Assembly (NCBI GenBank): GCA_900751785.1
Contig: CAADSM010000011.1
Coordinates: forward strand, 1-11,430
Origin: Lachnospiraceae bacterium
GTDB taxonomy: Bacteria; Bacillota; Clostridia; Lachnospirales; Lachnospiraceae
Reading direction: 5' to 3'
Length of the DNA stretch: 11,430 nt
Position 1 is the stretch's first letter; every line of letters begins with the position of its first letter. This document shows positions 1 through 6,280 of the stretch, one piece after another. Position numbers and translations under genes: made by a program. The notes beneath the pieces were generated by a model. That model was not told where the DNA came from. It was given only the letters and a program-made list of their open reading frames with translations, and did not search any database.

Positions 1-30
1 ATTTACTATTATGTTGTTTCCGTAGAATAG
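1..30 (+). CDS. 3' end of upstream gene, probably DAK2-domain YloV/FakA-like protein (partial)
   Basis: Frame 1 reads IYYYVVSVE followed by TAG at 28-30. Only nine residues are visible. An aromatic-rich tail ending in (I/V)SVE or similar is, from memory, typical of clostridial DAK2-domain proteins of the YloV type, the fatty-acid-kinase FakA relatives, and these genes commonly sit just before recG in Firmicutes. A strong terminator follows 20 bases after the stop, which agrees with a gene end. The identification rests on a very short tail plus gene order, so the coding call is firmer than the family name. Confidence 0.55.
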   Translation: MYYYVVSVE

Positions 31-50
31 AGCGGTTAGAGATGAAAAGC

Positions 51-88
51 GGGACACTCTTCCCCAGGGGAGGGTGTCCTCATTTTTT
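51..88 (+). terminator. Rho-independent terminator before recG
   Basis: A hairpin with arms 52-63 and 68-79 (two G-T pairs) and a four-base loop is followed by TTTTTT at 83-88. It would end transcripts of the upstream gene, leaving only 26 bases before the recG start codon. Confidence 0.9.
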
Positions 89-114
89 AGAGACAAGTTT
101 TCAGGGAGAAGATT

Positions 115-2175
115 ATGAATGAAAGATCAAAGATCGGTGAACTGAAGGGAATCGGGGAGAAAACGGAAAAGCTGTTCGAAAAGATCGGCGTGCGCACGGT
201 GGGAGACCTTATCCGCTATTATCCACGGTCTTATGAGATATTTGAGGATCCGGTCCCGATCGGCGAAGCCTGCGAGGGGCGTACATGCACGGTGACAGGC
301 GCTGTGTTCGGCCGGATCCAGGTATCGGGGAATAGGAATATGCAGGTGACGACGCTGTATCTCAAAGATCTCACCGGAACGCTGAAGGTGATCTGGTTCA
401 GGATGCCGTTTCTGAGGAATACGCTCGGAAAGGGAGGCACGCTTACGCTGCGGGGAAGGATCGTGCGAAGGCGGGACGGCCTTGTCATGGAACATCCGGA
501 TATCTACTACCCGTCTTCCAAGTATGAAGAGAAGAGAAATACAATGCAGCCGGTCTACGGGCTGACGGCAGGACTCAGCAACAATGCGGTCATAAAAGCA
601 GTGCGCCAGGCCCTTGACCATATGAATGCCGGGCAGGATATCCTGCCGGAGGGTCTGGTGAAAAAATACGGATTTATCCCCTATGAAGACGCGGTCATGA
701 AAATGCATTTTCCAGACGGAAAAGAGGAGTTTGCCGAGGCGAGAAGACGGTTTGTCTTTGAAGAATTTCTCGTGTTTGTCCTTTCGCTGCGGCGGCTGAG
801 AGACGAAGAGAACCGTGCGGAAAACAGGTTCGTCCTCCGGGACCAGCCGGAGATAGGACGATTCCTCGAGTCGCTGCCATACAGCCTCACCGGAGCGCAG
901 ATGAAGGTCTGGAACGAGATAAAGCAGGATATGCAGGGCGGCCATGTCATGTCAAGACTGGTCCAGGGAGATGTAGGATCCGGCAAGACAGTCATTGCTT
1001 TTCTTGCCCTCCTGCTGGCCGGGCTGAACGGCTGTCAGGGTGCGCTGATGGCTCCCACAGAGGTGCTGGCGAGACAGCATTTTGAAAACATCTCGGGCAT
1101 GCTTGGTGAGTACGGACTTCCGCTGAAAGCCGAGCTGCTGACCGGTTCCATGACAGCAAAGCAGAAGAGGGAGGCTTACTGGCGGATCGAGAGCGGAGAG
1201 GTCTCGATCATCATAGGGACTCATGCGCTGATCCAGGAGAAAGCGGTTTACAAAAATCTCGCGCTCGTGGTCACGGACGAACAGCATAGATTCGGAGTAA
1301 AGCAGAGGGAAGCTCTGGCGGGCAAGGGAAACACACCGCACATCCTTGTTATGAGCGCGACGCCGATCCCTCGGACGCTGGCGATCATCCTCTACGGCGA
1401 CCTGGATATCTCAGTGATCGACGAGCTGCCGAAGAATCGGCTTCCGATCAAAAACTGTGTCGTAGATACCGGCTACAGAAAGACCGCGTATGAGTTTATG
1501 AGAAAGCAGGTGGCGGCAGGACGCCAGTGCTATGTGATCTGCCCCATGGTGGAAGAGAGCGAGGCGCTTGACGCGGAGAATGTACTCGATTACTCCCGGA
1601 TGCTGGCAGAGGTCATGGGCGGACAGGTGAGTGTCGGATGCCTTCACGGAAGGATGAAACAGCAGGAGAAGGATGAGATCATGGAGGCGTTCGGGAAAAA
1701 TGAGATCCAGATCCTCGTATCGACTACCGTGATCGAAGTCGGAATAGACGTCCCCAATGCAACGGTCATCATGATCGAGAATGCCGAGCGGTTCGGGCTG
1801 GCGCAGCTCCATCAGCTCAGGGGGCGTGTGGGGCGCGGAAAGTATCAGTCCTACTGTATCTTTATGACTGTTTCAAAAGCAAAAGAGACAAAGGAACGTC
1901 TGGACATCCTGAATCACTCCAATGACGGATTCTTTATCGCCGGAGAGGACCTGCGTCTGAGAGGACCGGGTGATCTGTTCGGAATCCGACAGAGCGGGAT
2001 CATGAATTTTAAGCTTGGGGACGTATTCCAGGATTCCGTGATACTGCGTCAGGCGGCTGAGGCCGCCGGCGGGATCGTCCGGGAGGATCCGGAGCTGAGA
2101 TCCCCGGAAAACAGGAAGCTCTCAGCCGCCCTTGAGCGGTATATCACAGATCAGAACCTGGAGGCCACATTGTAG
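115..2175 (+). CDS. recG: ATP-dependent DNA helicase RecG
   Basis: RecG is a superfamily 2 double-strand DNA translocase that remodels stalled replication forks and branched recombination intermediates in the cytoplasm. The 686 residues match the usual length of about 680-700. The N-terminal third is the wedge/OB-fold DNA-binding region. Helicase motifs follow: Walker A GDVGSGKT at residues 285-292, the DEQH box at 388-391, SATPIPRT at 414-421 (motif III), and QLRGRVGRG at 567-575 (motif VI), preceded by the RecG-typical IENAERFGL. All key residues are present. The ATG at 115 has AGGGAG at 103-108, six bases upstream. The gene lies directly after a terminator, and no clear promoter is visible in between. 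The next gene encodes a spore protein, so recG is probably expressed separately from it. There is no sign of a frameshift or truncation. Confidence 0.98.
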   Translation: MNERSKIGELKGIGEKTEKLFEKIGVRTVGDLIRYYPRSYEIFEDPVPIGEACEGRTCTVTGAVFGRIQVSGNRNMQVTTLYLKDLTGTLKVIWFRMPFLRNTLGKGGTLTLRGRIVRRRDGLVMEHPDIYYPSSKYEEKRNTMQPVYGLTAGLSNNAVIKAVRQALDHMNAGQDILPEGLVKKYGFIPYEDAVMKMHFPDGKEEFAEARRRFVFEEFLVFVLSLRRLRDEENRAENRFVLRDQPEIGRFLESLPYSLTGAQMKVWNEIKQDMQGGHVMSRLVQGDVGSGKTVIAFLALLLAGLNGCQGALMAPTEVLARQHFENISGMLGEYGLPLKAELLTGSMTAKQKREAYWRIESGEVSIIIGTHALIQEKAVYKNLALVVTDEQHRFGVKQREALAGKGNTPHILVMSATPIPRTLAIILYGDLDISVIDELPKNRLPIKNCVVDTGYRKTAYEFMRKQVAAGRQCYVICPMVEESEALDAENVLDYSRMLAEVMGGQVSVGCLHGRMKQQEKDEIMEAFGKNEIQILVSTTVIEVGIDVPNATVIMIENAERFGLAQLHQLRGRVGRGKYQSYCIFMTVSKAKETKERLDILNHSNDGFFIAGEDLRLRGPGDLFGIRQSGIMNFKLGDVFQDSVILRQAAEAAGGIVREDPELRSPENRKLSAALERYITDQNLEATL

Positions 2176-2208
2176 CCGAAAACCAATAAAAATTGCTATG
2201 AATTTCCA

Positions 2209-2237
2209 GAGTAAAAGAAGCATTCCTCCATATACTA
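2209..2237 (+). promoter_or_regulatory. Possible sigma-G promoter for the SASP gene
   Basis: GAGTA at 2209-2213 and TATACTA at 2231-2237 are separated by 17 bases. They match the sigma-G pattern (GHATR, then CATnnTA) at 4 of 5 and 6 of 7 positions. Alpha/beta SASP genes are known forespore sigma-G targets. The implied leader of about 160 bases is long, so this is tentative. Confidence 0.35.
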
Positions 2238-2364
2238 TCAGTGTAACACAGACGAACGGAAGCAGACGCACAGTACCGGCCGCGAAGACGGGCAGAACAC
2301 TCATCAGAACAGCCGGATACATGCAGAAGCGGCCGGCGGATGCGTTACAAAAAACACAAGAAAA

Positions 2365-2380
2365 GTAACGGAAACGTTAC
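2365..2380 (+). repeat. Short perfect hairpin GTAACG-GAAA-CGTTAC
   Basis: Six-base arms enclose a GAAA (GNRA-type) tetraloop, ending 10 bases before the SASP ribosome binding site. A second CGTTAC at 2343-2348 could pair with the same GTAACG, so two mutually exclusive stems are possible. Its function is unknown. Confidence 0.5.
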
Positions 2381-2405
2381 GAAGTTGCAGAAGGAGGAAA
2401 TGATC

Positions 2406-2612
2406 ATGGCAAGTCGTTCATCTAACAGAGCAGCAGTGCCTGAGGCAAAGAGCGCTCTGGACAAATTCAAGTATGAGGTGGCAAACGAGCTCGGAGTACC
2501 GTTATCTGACGGATACAACGGCGACCTTACCTCCAAACAGAACGGATCTGTGGGCGGATATATGGTCAAGAAAATGATCGAACAGCAGGAAAAACAGATG
2601 GCCGGCAAGTAA
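2406..2612 (+). CDS. Alpha/beta-type small acid-soluble spore protein (SASP)
   Basis: Proteins of this family coat spore DNA, hold it in an A-like form, protect it from UV and heat, and are degraded by the GPR protease at germination as an amino acid source. The product has 68 residues, normal for the family. It shows the N-terminal family signature around residues 20-33, with the likely GPR cleavage site at YEVANELGV (residues 23-31, cut expected after Glu24). It also has the C-terminal signature NGDLTSKQNGSVGGYMVKKM (38-57). The ATG at 2406 is chosen because AAGGAGG at 2391-2397 lies eight bases upstream. The in-frame ATG at 2400 is only two bases from that site. Expression is expected in the forespore. 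It is flanked by housekeeping genes and closed by its own terminator. Confidence 0.96.
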   Translation: MASRSSNRAAVPEAKSALDKFKYEVANELGVPLSDGYNGDLTSKQNGSVGGYMVKKMIEQQEKQMAGK

Positions 2613-2652
2613 GAAGCTTGCAGCAGCCGGGAAATGTTTTATCCGGAACGGG

Positions 2653-2685
2653 AAAAGCACTCGGGATTGACCTGAGTGCTTTTTT
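2653..2685 (+). terminator. Rho-independent terminator of the SASP gene
   Basis: Stem 2657-2665 pairs with 2671-2679 (one G-T pair) around an ATTGA loop. Flanking AAAA pairs with the start of the T-run at 2680-2685. The loop and 3' arm contain the -35 box of the next promoter. Confidence 0.9.
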
Positions 2686-2695
2686 CTGCTAAAAT
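2667..2695 (+). promoter_or_regulatory. Sigma-A promoter for rsmD-coaD operon
   Basis: The -35 box TTGACC (2667-2672, 5 of 6 to consensus) and -10 box TAAAAT (2690-2695, 5 of 6) are 17 bases apart. TGC directly before the -10 makes it an extended -10. The predicted start is near 2702, about 27 bases before the rsmD ATG. The -35 lies in the loop and 3' arm of the SASP terminator. Confidence 0.75.
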
Positions 2696-2728
2696 GCAGC
2701 ATAGTTAGTGGAAGAGAGGTGCCGTTTT

Positions 2729-3298
2729 ATGAGAGTGATCGCAGGAAGTGCGAAAAGACTTCGTCTCAAGACGCTAGAGGGGATGGATACGAGGCCGACA
2801 ACGGACAGGATCAAGGAGACGCTGTTCAATATGATCGGTCCCGGCATGTATGACTGTATCTTTCTCGATCTTTTCAGCGGGAGCGGCGGCATCGGGATCG
2901 AGGCGCTGAGCCGCGGCGCGCGGGAAGCGGTGTTCGTGGAGAACAATCCGAAGGCGATGGCGGTGATCAGGGAAAATCTGAAGTTCACCAGGCTGGAGCA
3001 GAGGGCGGTCACCGTGACGCGTGATGTGATGGCTGCCCTCTATCAGATGGAAGGAGAGAAAGTCTTCGATTTTATCTTCATGGATCCGCCGTATGACAGA
3101 GGACTGGAGCGTAAGGTGCTGGAGTATCTTGCGGGATCAGAGCTTGTGTATGAGGATACGGTCATTATCGTGGAGGCGTCGAAGGATACGGATCTTTCCT
3201 ATGCAGAAGACTTAGGCTTTGACATCGTGAGAGAGAAGGTCTATAAGACGAACAAACATGTTTTTTTAGAAAAGGCAGGGAAGGAAGAGATATGTTAA
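2729..3298 (+). CDS. rsmD: 16S rRNA (guanine966-N2)-methyltransferase RsmD
   Basis: The enzyme transfers a methyl group from S-adenosylmethionine to N2 of G966 in 16S rRNA during 30S assembly. The protein has 189 residues, near the family length. It shows the N-terminal [15 protein letters not shown] block, the SAM-binding motif [10 protein letters not shown] at residues 47-56, and the catalytic DPPY at 119-122. The ATG at 2729 gives the standard RsmD N-terminus and has GAGAGG at 2714-2719 in front. An in-frame ATG at 2708 would add seven residues without support. It is the first gene of the rsmD-coaD-coiled-coil operon. Its TAA stop overlaps the coaD start by seven bases, implying translational coupling. 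rsmD-coaD is also a pair in Bacillus (ylbH-ylbI). Confidence 0.96.
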   Translation: MRVIAGSAKRLRLKTLEGMDTRPTTDRIKETLFNMIGPGMYDCIFLDLFSGSGGIGIEALSRGAREAVFVENNPKAMAVIRENLKFTRLEQRAVTVTRDVMAALYQMEGEKVFDFIFMDPPYDRGLERKVLEYLAGSELVYEDTVIIVEASKDTDLSYAEDLGFDIVREKVYKTNKHVFLEKAGKEEIC

Positions 3299-3783
3299 GA
3301 GGGGTCTATCCGGGAAGCTTTGACCCGGTTACATACGGACATTATGATATCATAGTAAGATCAGCGAAAATAGTGGATGAATTAATCGTCGGAGTATTGA
3401 ATAATAAGGCGAAAATGCCGTTGTTTTCTGTGGAAGAACGTGTTAAAATGTTAGAGGAAGTGACGAAAGATCTGACAAACGTGAAGATCGTGCCCTTTGA
3501 CGGACTTCTTGTCGATTTCGCATCTCGGATGGAGGCCGACATTGTCATCAGAGGACTGCGGGCGATCACGGATTTTGAGTATGAACTTCAGATGTCACAG
3601 ACAAACCATAAACTGGCTTCCAACGTGGAGACCATGTTTTTGACAACAAGTATTGAGTATTCTTATCTGAGTTCGACTACGGTAAAGGAGATCGCTGCTT
3701 TTGGGGGAGATGTATCACAGTTTGTGCCGGAAGCAGTCGCTGAAGAACTTAAGAAAAAGATGAATACAAAAAGGAGAGTGTAA
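3292..3783 (+). CDS. coaD: Pantetheine-phosphate adenylyltransferase (PPAT)
   Basis: CoaD joins 4'-phosphopantetheine and ATP to dephospho-CoA and pyrophosphate, the penultimate step of coenzyme A synthesis. The 163 residues fit the family. It carries [10 protein letters not shown] at residues 8-17, the nucleotidyltransferase GxFDPxxxGH motif that binds ATP. RGLR follows at 87-90, then SSTTVKE at 127-133, the family's C-terminal ISSTxVKE-type motif. It starts inside the end of rsmD. The next gene's ribosome binding site lies in its last codons. The early part of the gene uses more A/T-ending codons (TTA, ATA, AAT) than its neighbours, a mild difference not enough to argue transfer. Confidence 0.97.
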   Translation: MLRGVYPGSFDPVTYGHYDIIVRSAKIVDELIVGVLNNKAKMPLFSVEERVKMLEEVTKDLTNVKIVPFDGLLVDFASRMEADIVIRGLRAITDFEYELQMSQTNHKLASNVETMFLTTSIEYSYLSSTTVKEIAAFGGDVSQFVPEAVAEELKKKMNTKRRV

Positions 3784-3785
3784 CA

Positions 3786-4370
3786 ATGAGCAGCCGTATT
3801 GAACAGATTATTGAAGAGATCGAGGAATATATCGACAGGGACTGTAAGTTCCAGCCGTTATCCACGACAAAGATCATTGTGAATAAGGAGCGTCTGGATG
3901 AGCTCTTAAGAGAGCTCCGGATGAAGACGCCTGATGAGATCAAGCGCTATCAGAAGATCATCGCCAACAGAGATGCAATTCTGGCAGATGCGAAGGCAAA
4001 GGCTGACGCCATGATCGAGGAGGCGCAGGTACAGACGACAGAGCTTGTGAGCGAGCATGAGATCATGCAGCAGGCGTATGCGCAGGCGAATGAGATCGTG
4101 ACACAGGCTACAGCTCAGGCACAGGAGATCATTGATAATGCAACGGCGGACGCCAATGCGATCCGGATCGGTGCGATCCAGTATACGGATGACCTTCTCG
4201 CCAACGCGGAGAGCATTATCGGTCATACACTTGACAGTTATACGACGAAGTATGACGGGCTGATCAACTCGCTGCAGGAGTGTTATGATACGGTGCGCTC
4301 CAACAGGGCAGAGCTTGAGATCCCGGACGAGGATGACGACGGATATCACTCACAGAGCGATGTCAACTAG
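3786..4370 (+). CDS. Coiled-coil protein of unknown function (often labelled ATPase-like)
   Basis: The 194-residue product is acidic and probably almost all helical. Residues 1-20 are a charged helix (EQIIEEIEEYIDRD). Residues 30-60 hold a conserved-looking IIVNKERLDELLRELRMKTP block. Residues 60-145 form a long Ala/Gln/Glu-rich coiled coil resembling ATP synthase b/E subunits or DivIVA-like proteins, which is probably why relatives are called ATPase. The tail from 178 is acidic and disordered (EDDDGYH). No Walker motif, signal peptide or membrane segment is seen, so an ATPase activity is not supported. The ATG at 3786 has AGGAG at 3772-3776, inside the end of coaD. The start is two bases after the coaD stop, so it belongs to the same operon. 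From memory, similar proteins occur at this place in Lachnospiraceae. A structural or division-related role is only inference. Confidence 0.88.
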   Translation: MSSRIEQIIEEIEEYIDRDCKFQPLSTTKIIVNKERLDELLRELRMKTPDEIKRYQKIIANRDAILADAKAKADAMIEEAQVQTTELVSEHEIMQQAYAQANEIVTQATAQAQEIIDNATADANAIRIGAIQYTDDLLANAESIIGHTLDSYTTKYDGLINSLQECYDTVRSNRAELEIPDEDDDGYHSQSDVN

Positions 4371-5311
4371 TGAAAGGGCGAAAACAGAGCAAGATAAATA
4401 AATGATAAAAGACTGGCTGCCGCTGCGGTAGTCAGTTTTTGTATGATATAAGGTATGACGGACAGGCCGGTCCTTTCCAGCATACACTTCGTCTGTGCGG
4501 CGGAGCAGAGGCCTCCGAAGGAAGTAAGGCCGAGGACAGCTGCATAGCGGAGCCCGGGATCGGAGACGGAGCTGCTGAGAAGAAGGATGCCGTTTGTGAC
4601 TTCCAGCGCCGGAGCGGCGGCCATAAGGATGCTGTGCTGCCCGGAAAGCTCTTCTAACAGGGAAAGAAGGACGGAGAACAGGATGATATAGCCTCCTACC
4701 TTTACGATCGCCTCAAAACTGTTCATCATGCAGGAGTCCAGCACGGAGAAATCAAACCGTGTCTTTTTTTCTTTCAGGGCAGCTGAAGGCTCTGGAAAAG
4801 GATGTCTGCCTTTGAGATAGATCCTGCGGAAAATGAAGCTCATCAGCACGGGAGAACCGATCAGGATGAGCAGGGTGGGGAGCATCAGCCTCTCATCGCC
4901 GAAAGTCTTCCACACGATAAAATTGATGATGAAGACAGGGCTTGTATTGTTGCAGAATGAGAGCAGATACCGTGCTTCTCTGTCAGAGATTTTTTCTGCC
5001 CGCAGAAGATCGGCAGTGACCTTGGCGCCCATAGGATAGCCGCAGAGGAATCCGGCGAGGACGGCGAATGCCCCGTTCTGCGTTACCCGGAAGATCCGCC
5101 GGAACAAGCCGCCGAAAAGGCGGGTGATCAGATTCAGGCCGCCGGAAGAGAGAAGCAGGCTGGTTACGACAAGAAAGGGAAAGAGCGTTGGGAAGATGAT
5201 CTGGAACCAGAGGAGGAGACCTTCTTCGGCTCCGCTGAACACTGCCTGCGGAAAGATGAGCATTGCCGCAAAGAGCGCGGTGACAAAGATCCCGGCCGGA
5301 AAATGTTTCAT
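4367..5311 (-). CDS. ylbJ: YlbJ-type sporulation integral membrane protein
   Basis: The 314-residue polytopic membrane protein belongs to the nucleoside-recognition/Gate-domain group that includes YlbJ and SpmA/B. Hydrophobic segments lie near residues 8-25, 33-56, 80-95, 120-135, 145-162, 205-222 and 285-312. Conserved polar motifs are GFLCGYPMGAK (87-97), SFCNNTSPVF (118-127) and TSFGGLCSAAQ (263-273), arranged as two half repeats. In Bacillus, YlbJ is made in the mother cell under sigma-E and is needed for resistant spores. Its transported substrate is unknown. This copy is shorter than Bacillus YlbJ (about 400 residues), mostly in the middle and the ends. AGGGG lies five bases before the ATG. 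In Bacillus ylbJ follows coaD on the same strand. Here it is inverted and converges on the coiled-coil gene, sharing a CTAG at the stops. Confidence 0.88.
   Translation of the reverse strand: MKHFPAGIFVTALFAAMLIFPQAVFSGAEEGLLLWFQIIFPTLFPFLVVTSLLLSSGGLNLITRLFGGLFRRIFRVTQNGAFAVLAGFLCGYPMGAKVTADLLRAEKISDREARYLLSFCNNTSPVFIINFIVWKTFGDERLMLPTLLILIGSPVLMSFIFRRIYLKGRHPFPEPSAALKEKKTRFDFSVLDSCMMNSFEAIVKVGGYIILFSVLLSLLEELSGQHSILMAAAPALEVTNGILLLSSSVSDPGLRYAAVLGLTSFGGLCSAAQTKCMLERTGLSVIPYIIQKLTTAAAASLLSFIYLALFSPFH
4412..4440 (+). terminator. Terminator of the rsmD-coaD operon, inside ylbJ coding sequence
   Basis: Arms 4412-4422 and 4426-4436 pair over 11 positions (two G-T) and are followed by TTTTT at 4436-4440. 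It lies 42 bases past the coiled-coil gene stop and antisense to ylbJ codons for LTTAAAAS near residues 293-300. On the minus strand the hairpin is followed by only TTTTA, a weaker signal. Confidence 0.85.
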
Positions 5312-5344
5312 AGCAGCCCCTGCCTTTTGAACATGGTTACTTCA

Positions 5345-5373
5345 GTTATATGATGAGAGCATTCTTTTTATGA
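5345..5373 (-). promoter_or_regulatory. Possible sigma-E promoter for ylbJ
   Basis: On the minus strand TCATAAA (5373-5367) and CATATAAC (5352-5345) are 14 bases apart, the normal sigma-E spacing. They resemble the KMATATT and CATACAnT boxes. The start would be near 5338, about 27 bases before the ATG. Bacillus ylbJ is a sigma-E gene, which supports the reading. Confidence 0.5.
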
Positions 5374-5387
5374 GCAGCTCATATAGT
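5359..5387 (+). promoter_or_regulatory. Possible sigma-E promoter for the M23 peptidase gene
   Basis: GCATTCT (5359-5365) and CATATAGT (5380-5387) are separated by 14 bases and resemble sigma-E boxes, with the -10 very close to CATAnAnT. The predicted start near 5394 would leave a leader of only about 14 bases with the ribosome binding site at its very beginning, so this is less secure. Confidence 0.4.
5369..5383. repeat. Perfect 15-base palindrome in divergent promoter spacer
   Basis: TATGAGCAGCTCATA has seven-base arms around a single central base at 5376. It overlaps the minus-strand -35 and the plus-strand spacer and -10, the position expected for an operator or shared regulator site. 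No known binding motif is recognised. Confidence 0.55.
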
Positions 5388-5395
5388 AAAAGAAA

Positions 5396-5401
5396 AAGGA
5401 G
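5396..5401 (+). promoter_or_regulatory. Ribosome binding site that supports a TTG start
   Basis: AAGGAG, within a longer A-rich run, sits six bases before TTG at 5408. The next in-frame ATG would remove the membrane anchor, so this site decides the start. Confidence 0.8.
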
Positions 5402-5407
5402 TTTTTC

Positions 5408-6256
5408 TTGGGACGGGATATCAGCCGATCGGCGAAACTGCGATATATTTTTATACTGTTCCTCCTCATTTTGTTCGCTGGGATCTGGATCCCGCGGCTG
5501 CAGTATATGAGTGAGATCAGCAGACTGGACAGTGATCTCGTGTTCTCCGCAGACTTCCGCAGCCAGCCTGTCAGCGATGAGGTGCTGGATGCGGCCAGAG
5601 AGAACGGCGAGCCGGGAGAACTGCTGGGGATCTACTGGCTGGAAAGTGATTTCGGGAGAGAAAAGACAGAAATCCCGGGACTTGTTACCGGAGCGGTGAA
5701 GGAGCGATGGAGTTCGGTAGACGGATGGAAAGAATACGCCGCTGCCTGCAGGGCAGTTTGGGATGATGTTAAGTATTTTCCTGTGGTAGAGCCGTCCAAC
5801 CGGTCCGATGCGGTCGTGACGTTTGAGGACTCATGGATGTTCGGGAGGAGTTACAAGGGAGACCGGGGACATGAAGGAACTGATATTATGGCCGCGGTCA
5901 ACGAACGGGGATTGTATCCTGTCGTCAGCATGACAGATGGAACCGTGAAGAGCAAGGGATGGCTGGAGCTTGGAGGCTGGCGGCTGGGGATCGAGACGGA
6001 GCAGGGGGCTTATTTTTACTATGCCCATCTCGATTCCTATGCAGATATCGAAGTGGGAGATGAAGTGAAGGCAGGCGACTTTCTCGGCTATATGGGGGAC
6101 AGCGGATACAGCACGGAGGAAGGGACGACCGGGAATTTTCCGGTACATCTCCATCTTGGGATCTATCTCTATCCGGACGGGCAGGAGATCAGCGTGAATC
6201 CATATGGAGTGCTGCGATATGCCGAGGACAGGAGGATACGGTGCAATTTCCGGTAG
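5408..6256 (+). CDS. Membrane-anchored M23 (LytM) family metallopeptidase
   Basis: This is a predicted zinc endopeptidase acting on peptidoglycan cross-bridges or stems outside the membrane. The 282-residue protein has a short basic N-terminus and one membrane segment (about residues 13-29), a linker, and a C-terminal LytM domain. The zinc and catalytic residues match the LytM pattern: His155 and Asp159 (HEGTD), His207 (YYAHLDS), and His247/His249 (HLHLG). All are intact, so it should be catalytic. It starts at TTG. Size and architecture resemble SpoIIQ (one N-terminal segment plus LytM domain), and it diverges from ylbJ through a spacer with sigma-E-like boxes. That makes a spore-engulfment or cortex role possible, but unproven. 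No transcription terminator is seen after it. An ordinary cell-wall remodelling enzyme is the alternative. Confidence 0.92.
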   Translation: MGRDISRSAKLRYIFILFLLILFAGIWIPRLQYMSEISRLDSDLVFSADFRSQPVSDEVLDAARENGEPGELLGIYWLESDFGREKTEIPGLVTGAVKERWSSVDGWKEYAAACRAVWDDVKYFPVVEPSNRSDAVVTFEDSWMFGRSYKGDRGHEGTDIMAAVNERGLYPVVSMTDGTVKSKGWLELGGWRLGIETEQGAYFYYAHLDSYADIEVGDEVKAGDFLGYMGDSGYSTEEGTTGNFPVHLHLGIYLYPDGQEISVNPYGVLRYAEDRRIRCNFR

Positions 6257-6280
6257 GGGGTTTTATGCGTCTTGAAATCA

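Larger units (their letters stand above)
2176..2405. other. Intergenic region with inverted repeats, recG to SASP
   Basis: No plus-strand gene is supported here. The stretch contains an 8-bp GC-only inverted repeat (CCGGCCGC at 2276-2283, GCGGCCGG at 2329-2336). It also has three copies of one 6-base arm: CGTTAC at 2343-2348, GTAACG at 2365-2370 and CGTTAC at 2375-2380. A possible sigma-G promoter near its left end would make most of it the SASP leader. A minus-strand open frame at 2122-2322 is hydrophobic but has no ribosome binding site. Confidence 0.5.

Noticed and set aside
14..42. TTGTTT with TAGAGA 17 bases later as a recG promoter
   Set aside because: The -10 is poor, and transcripts from it would meet the terminator at 51-88.
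127..945. 272-codon minus-strand open frame inside recG
   Set aside because: It is antisense to well-conserved RecG coding sequence, has no ribosome binding site and no recognisable domain.
4439..4657. 72-codon plus-strand open frame downstream of the coiled-coil gene
   Set aside because: It lies antisense to ylbJ, after the terminator, with no ribosome binding site.
5308..5334. Eight-codon minus-strand mini-ORF whose stop overlaps the ylbJ start (ATGA)
   Set aside because: It has no ribosome binding site and would begin only a few bases into the predicted transcript, so a leader peptide is unlikely.
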